A stretch of 12,442 nt of DNA from an uncultured Pseudomonas sp. (lineage in GTDB: Bacteria; Pseudomonadota; Gammaproteobacteria; Pseudomonadales; Pseudomonadaceae). Position 1 is the first letter of the stretch, and the number at the start of each line of letters is the position of its first letter. Below the pieces are notes generated by a model. The model searched no databases and was not told the DNA's origin. It saw only the letters and a program-made list of their open reading frames with translations. A program made the position numbers and the translations under genes. The DNA is taken from assembly GCF_946885885.1 (NCBI RefSeq), contig NZ_CAMPHN010000127.1, forward strand, positions 1 through 12,442. Reading direction: 5' to 3'. Positions 11,868 to 12,442 of this stretch are shown in pieces.

Positions 11868-12442
11868 TCACTCGTCCTGCCAATCCAGATCGCAGCAGAA
11901 TACATGCAGCCTGCCGAGGACCTTGACGGTCTGCGACACCGTGATGCACAGGCGCGAATCCGCCACCGACAGGTAAGGGCGGCTGATCTGAATCGCGCCC
12001 GGTTGCTTCAGCGCGCGGTAGTGATAGTGCTTGTGCGACCAGTTGGCGTTGTCGCCGGACAACAATGGGGCGAAACGCACATTCAACTGTTGCTGGTAGT
12101 GCGGGGCATAGACGTTGGGCGACACCTGGTAACCCGCTTCGTTGAGCAGATAGCAACGCACCGTGCGCGGGTCTCTGAACAGCCGGCCACAACTTTGTTC
12201 GAATTGCCGACACTCGGCGAAGTCCGCCACAGCCTGCTGGAACACGCCTTCTATGGTGCGCAAATGGTGCTGCAAATCCGCCCGCCGTTTGGCGCTTTTC
12301 CACTGCTGGCCGCGCAGCAGACGGTCGAACGTGCCGGGCAAACCCTGCGCGGCGTCGATACGCGCCTGGGGTTTGGCGAAATAGAAGCCCTGCACCATGT
12401 CGGCGTTGGCGGCGATGGCCACCAGGGCCTCGTGTTCGCTTT
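11868..12442 (-). CDS. EAL-domain protein with C-terminal Cache/PAS-like sensory domain, 5' end beyond the window
   Basis: This is the last 190 residues of a protein that continues past the window end. The fragment opens with the end of an EAL (cyclic-di-GMP phosphodiesterase-type) domain, where ADMVQGFYFAKPQ (14-26) is the final strand. A linker rich in charged helices follows (about 30-85). The tail of about 100 residues contains RCYLLNEAGYQVSPNV, WSHKHYHYRAL, ISRPYLS and LCITVS, then ends near CCDLDW. This order of conserved features is like Cache/PAS ligand-sensing domains, comparable with the C-terminal domain of Bacillus YkuI. No membrane segment is seen in the fragment, so the sensor is probably cytoplasmic. 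The catalytic EAL residues are outside the window, so activity cannot be judged. It is upstream of the DUF3079-type gene. Confidence 0.8.
   Translation of the reverse strand, partial: SEHEALVAIAANADMVQGFYFAKPQARIDAAQGLPGTFDRLLRGQQWKSAKRRADLQHHLRTIEGVFQQAVADFAECRQFEQSCGRLFRDPRTVRCYLLNEAGYQVSPNVYAPHYQQQLNVRFAPLLSGDNANWSHKHYHYRALKQPGAIQISRPYLSVADSRLCITVSQTVKVLGRLHVFCCDLDWQDE

Noticed and set aside
11788..12303. 171-codon minus-strand frame overlapping the EAL-protein tail
   Set aside because: It is out of frame with the sensor domain, Arg/Pro-rich and without recognisable motifs.
1..12442. Search for CRISPR arrays, tRNA or rRNA genes, insertion sequences, prophage or toxin-antitoxin genes
   Set aside because: No regularly spaced direct repeats, RNA-gene signatures, transposase or integrase motifs, or small toxin-antitoxin pairs are visible. 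The repeats present are short extragenic palindromes.

Overview
The window looks like a chromosomal segment from a GC-rich gammaproteobacterium, most likely a Pseudomonas or a close relative. This is inferred from the gene families and from the intergenic repeats. The repeats include REP-like GTAGCCCGGAT...ATCCGGGCTAC pairs, GTAGGAGCCAGCTTGCTG inverted pairs, GTAGGGTGGATGA hairpins and a GTAGGTTGG...AAGCCCAAC element. The species cannot be named from sequence alone. There are no rRNA or tRNA genes, no CRISPR array, and no transposase or phage gene.

Layout. Positions 1-303 hold only repeats. A zinc-independent MDR reductase (304-1311, minus) diverges from an SDR dehydrogenase (1542-2303, plus), which ends in a strong hairpin terminator. 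A repeat cluster (2398-2625) follows. Next is a minus-strand pair, a LysE-family exporter (3836-4447) coupled by a TGATG overlap to a BenE-family transporter (2646-3836). An uncharacterised membrane protein with an N-terminal NPYAAP motif (4616-5254, plus) diverges from this pair. After two more inverted repeats comes a MarR-family regulator (5546-6001, minus), divergent from a PLP aminotransferase (6113-7285, plus). Two GTCAA-N5-TTGAC palindromes lie between them. A glutathione S-transferase-like gene (7349-7951) follows.

After a 512-base gap with a REP pair and a candidate promoter/operator comes the clearest operon, ehuB-ehuC-ehuD-ehuA (8464-11521). It encodes a binding-protein-dependent ABC importer of the ectoine/hydroxyectoine type: a periplasmic binding protein, two permeases joined by a TGATG overlap, and an ATPase joined by an ATGA overlap. 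No ectoine-degradation gene and no EnuR-type regulator is in the window, so uptake may serve osmoprotection, or catabolism may be encoded elsewhere. The window closes with two minus-strand genes: a small four-cysteine DUF3079-type protein (11527-11748), and the C-terminal part of an EAL-domain protein with a Cache/PAS-like sensory tail (11868 to beyond the window end).

Most of this is ordinary Pseudomonas chromosome, and I see no convincing undescribed multi-gene system. The points most worth a second look are the altered aromatic cage of EhuB, the paired palindromes at the marR/aminotransferase divergence, the EAL-plus-sensor architecture, and the density of different intergenic repeat families.
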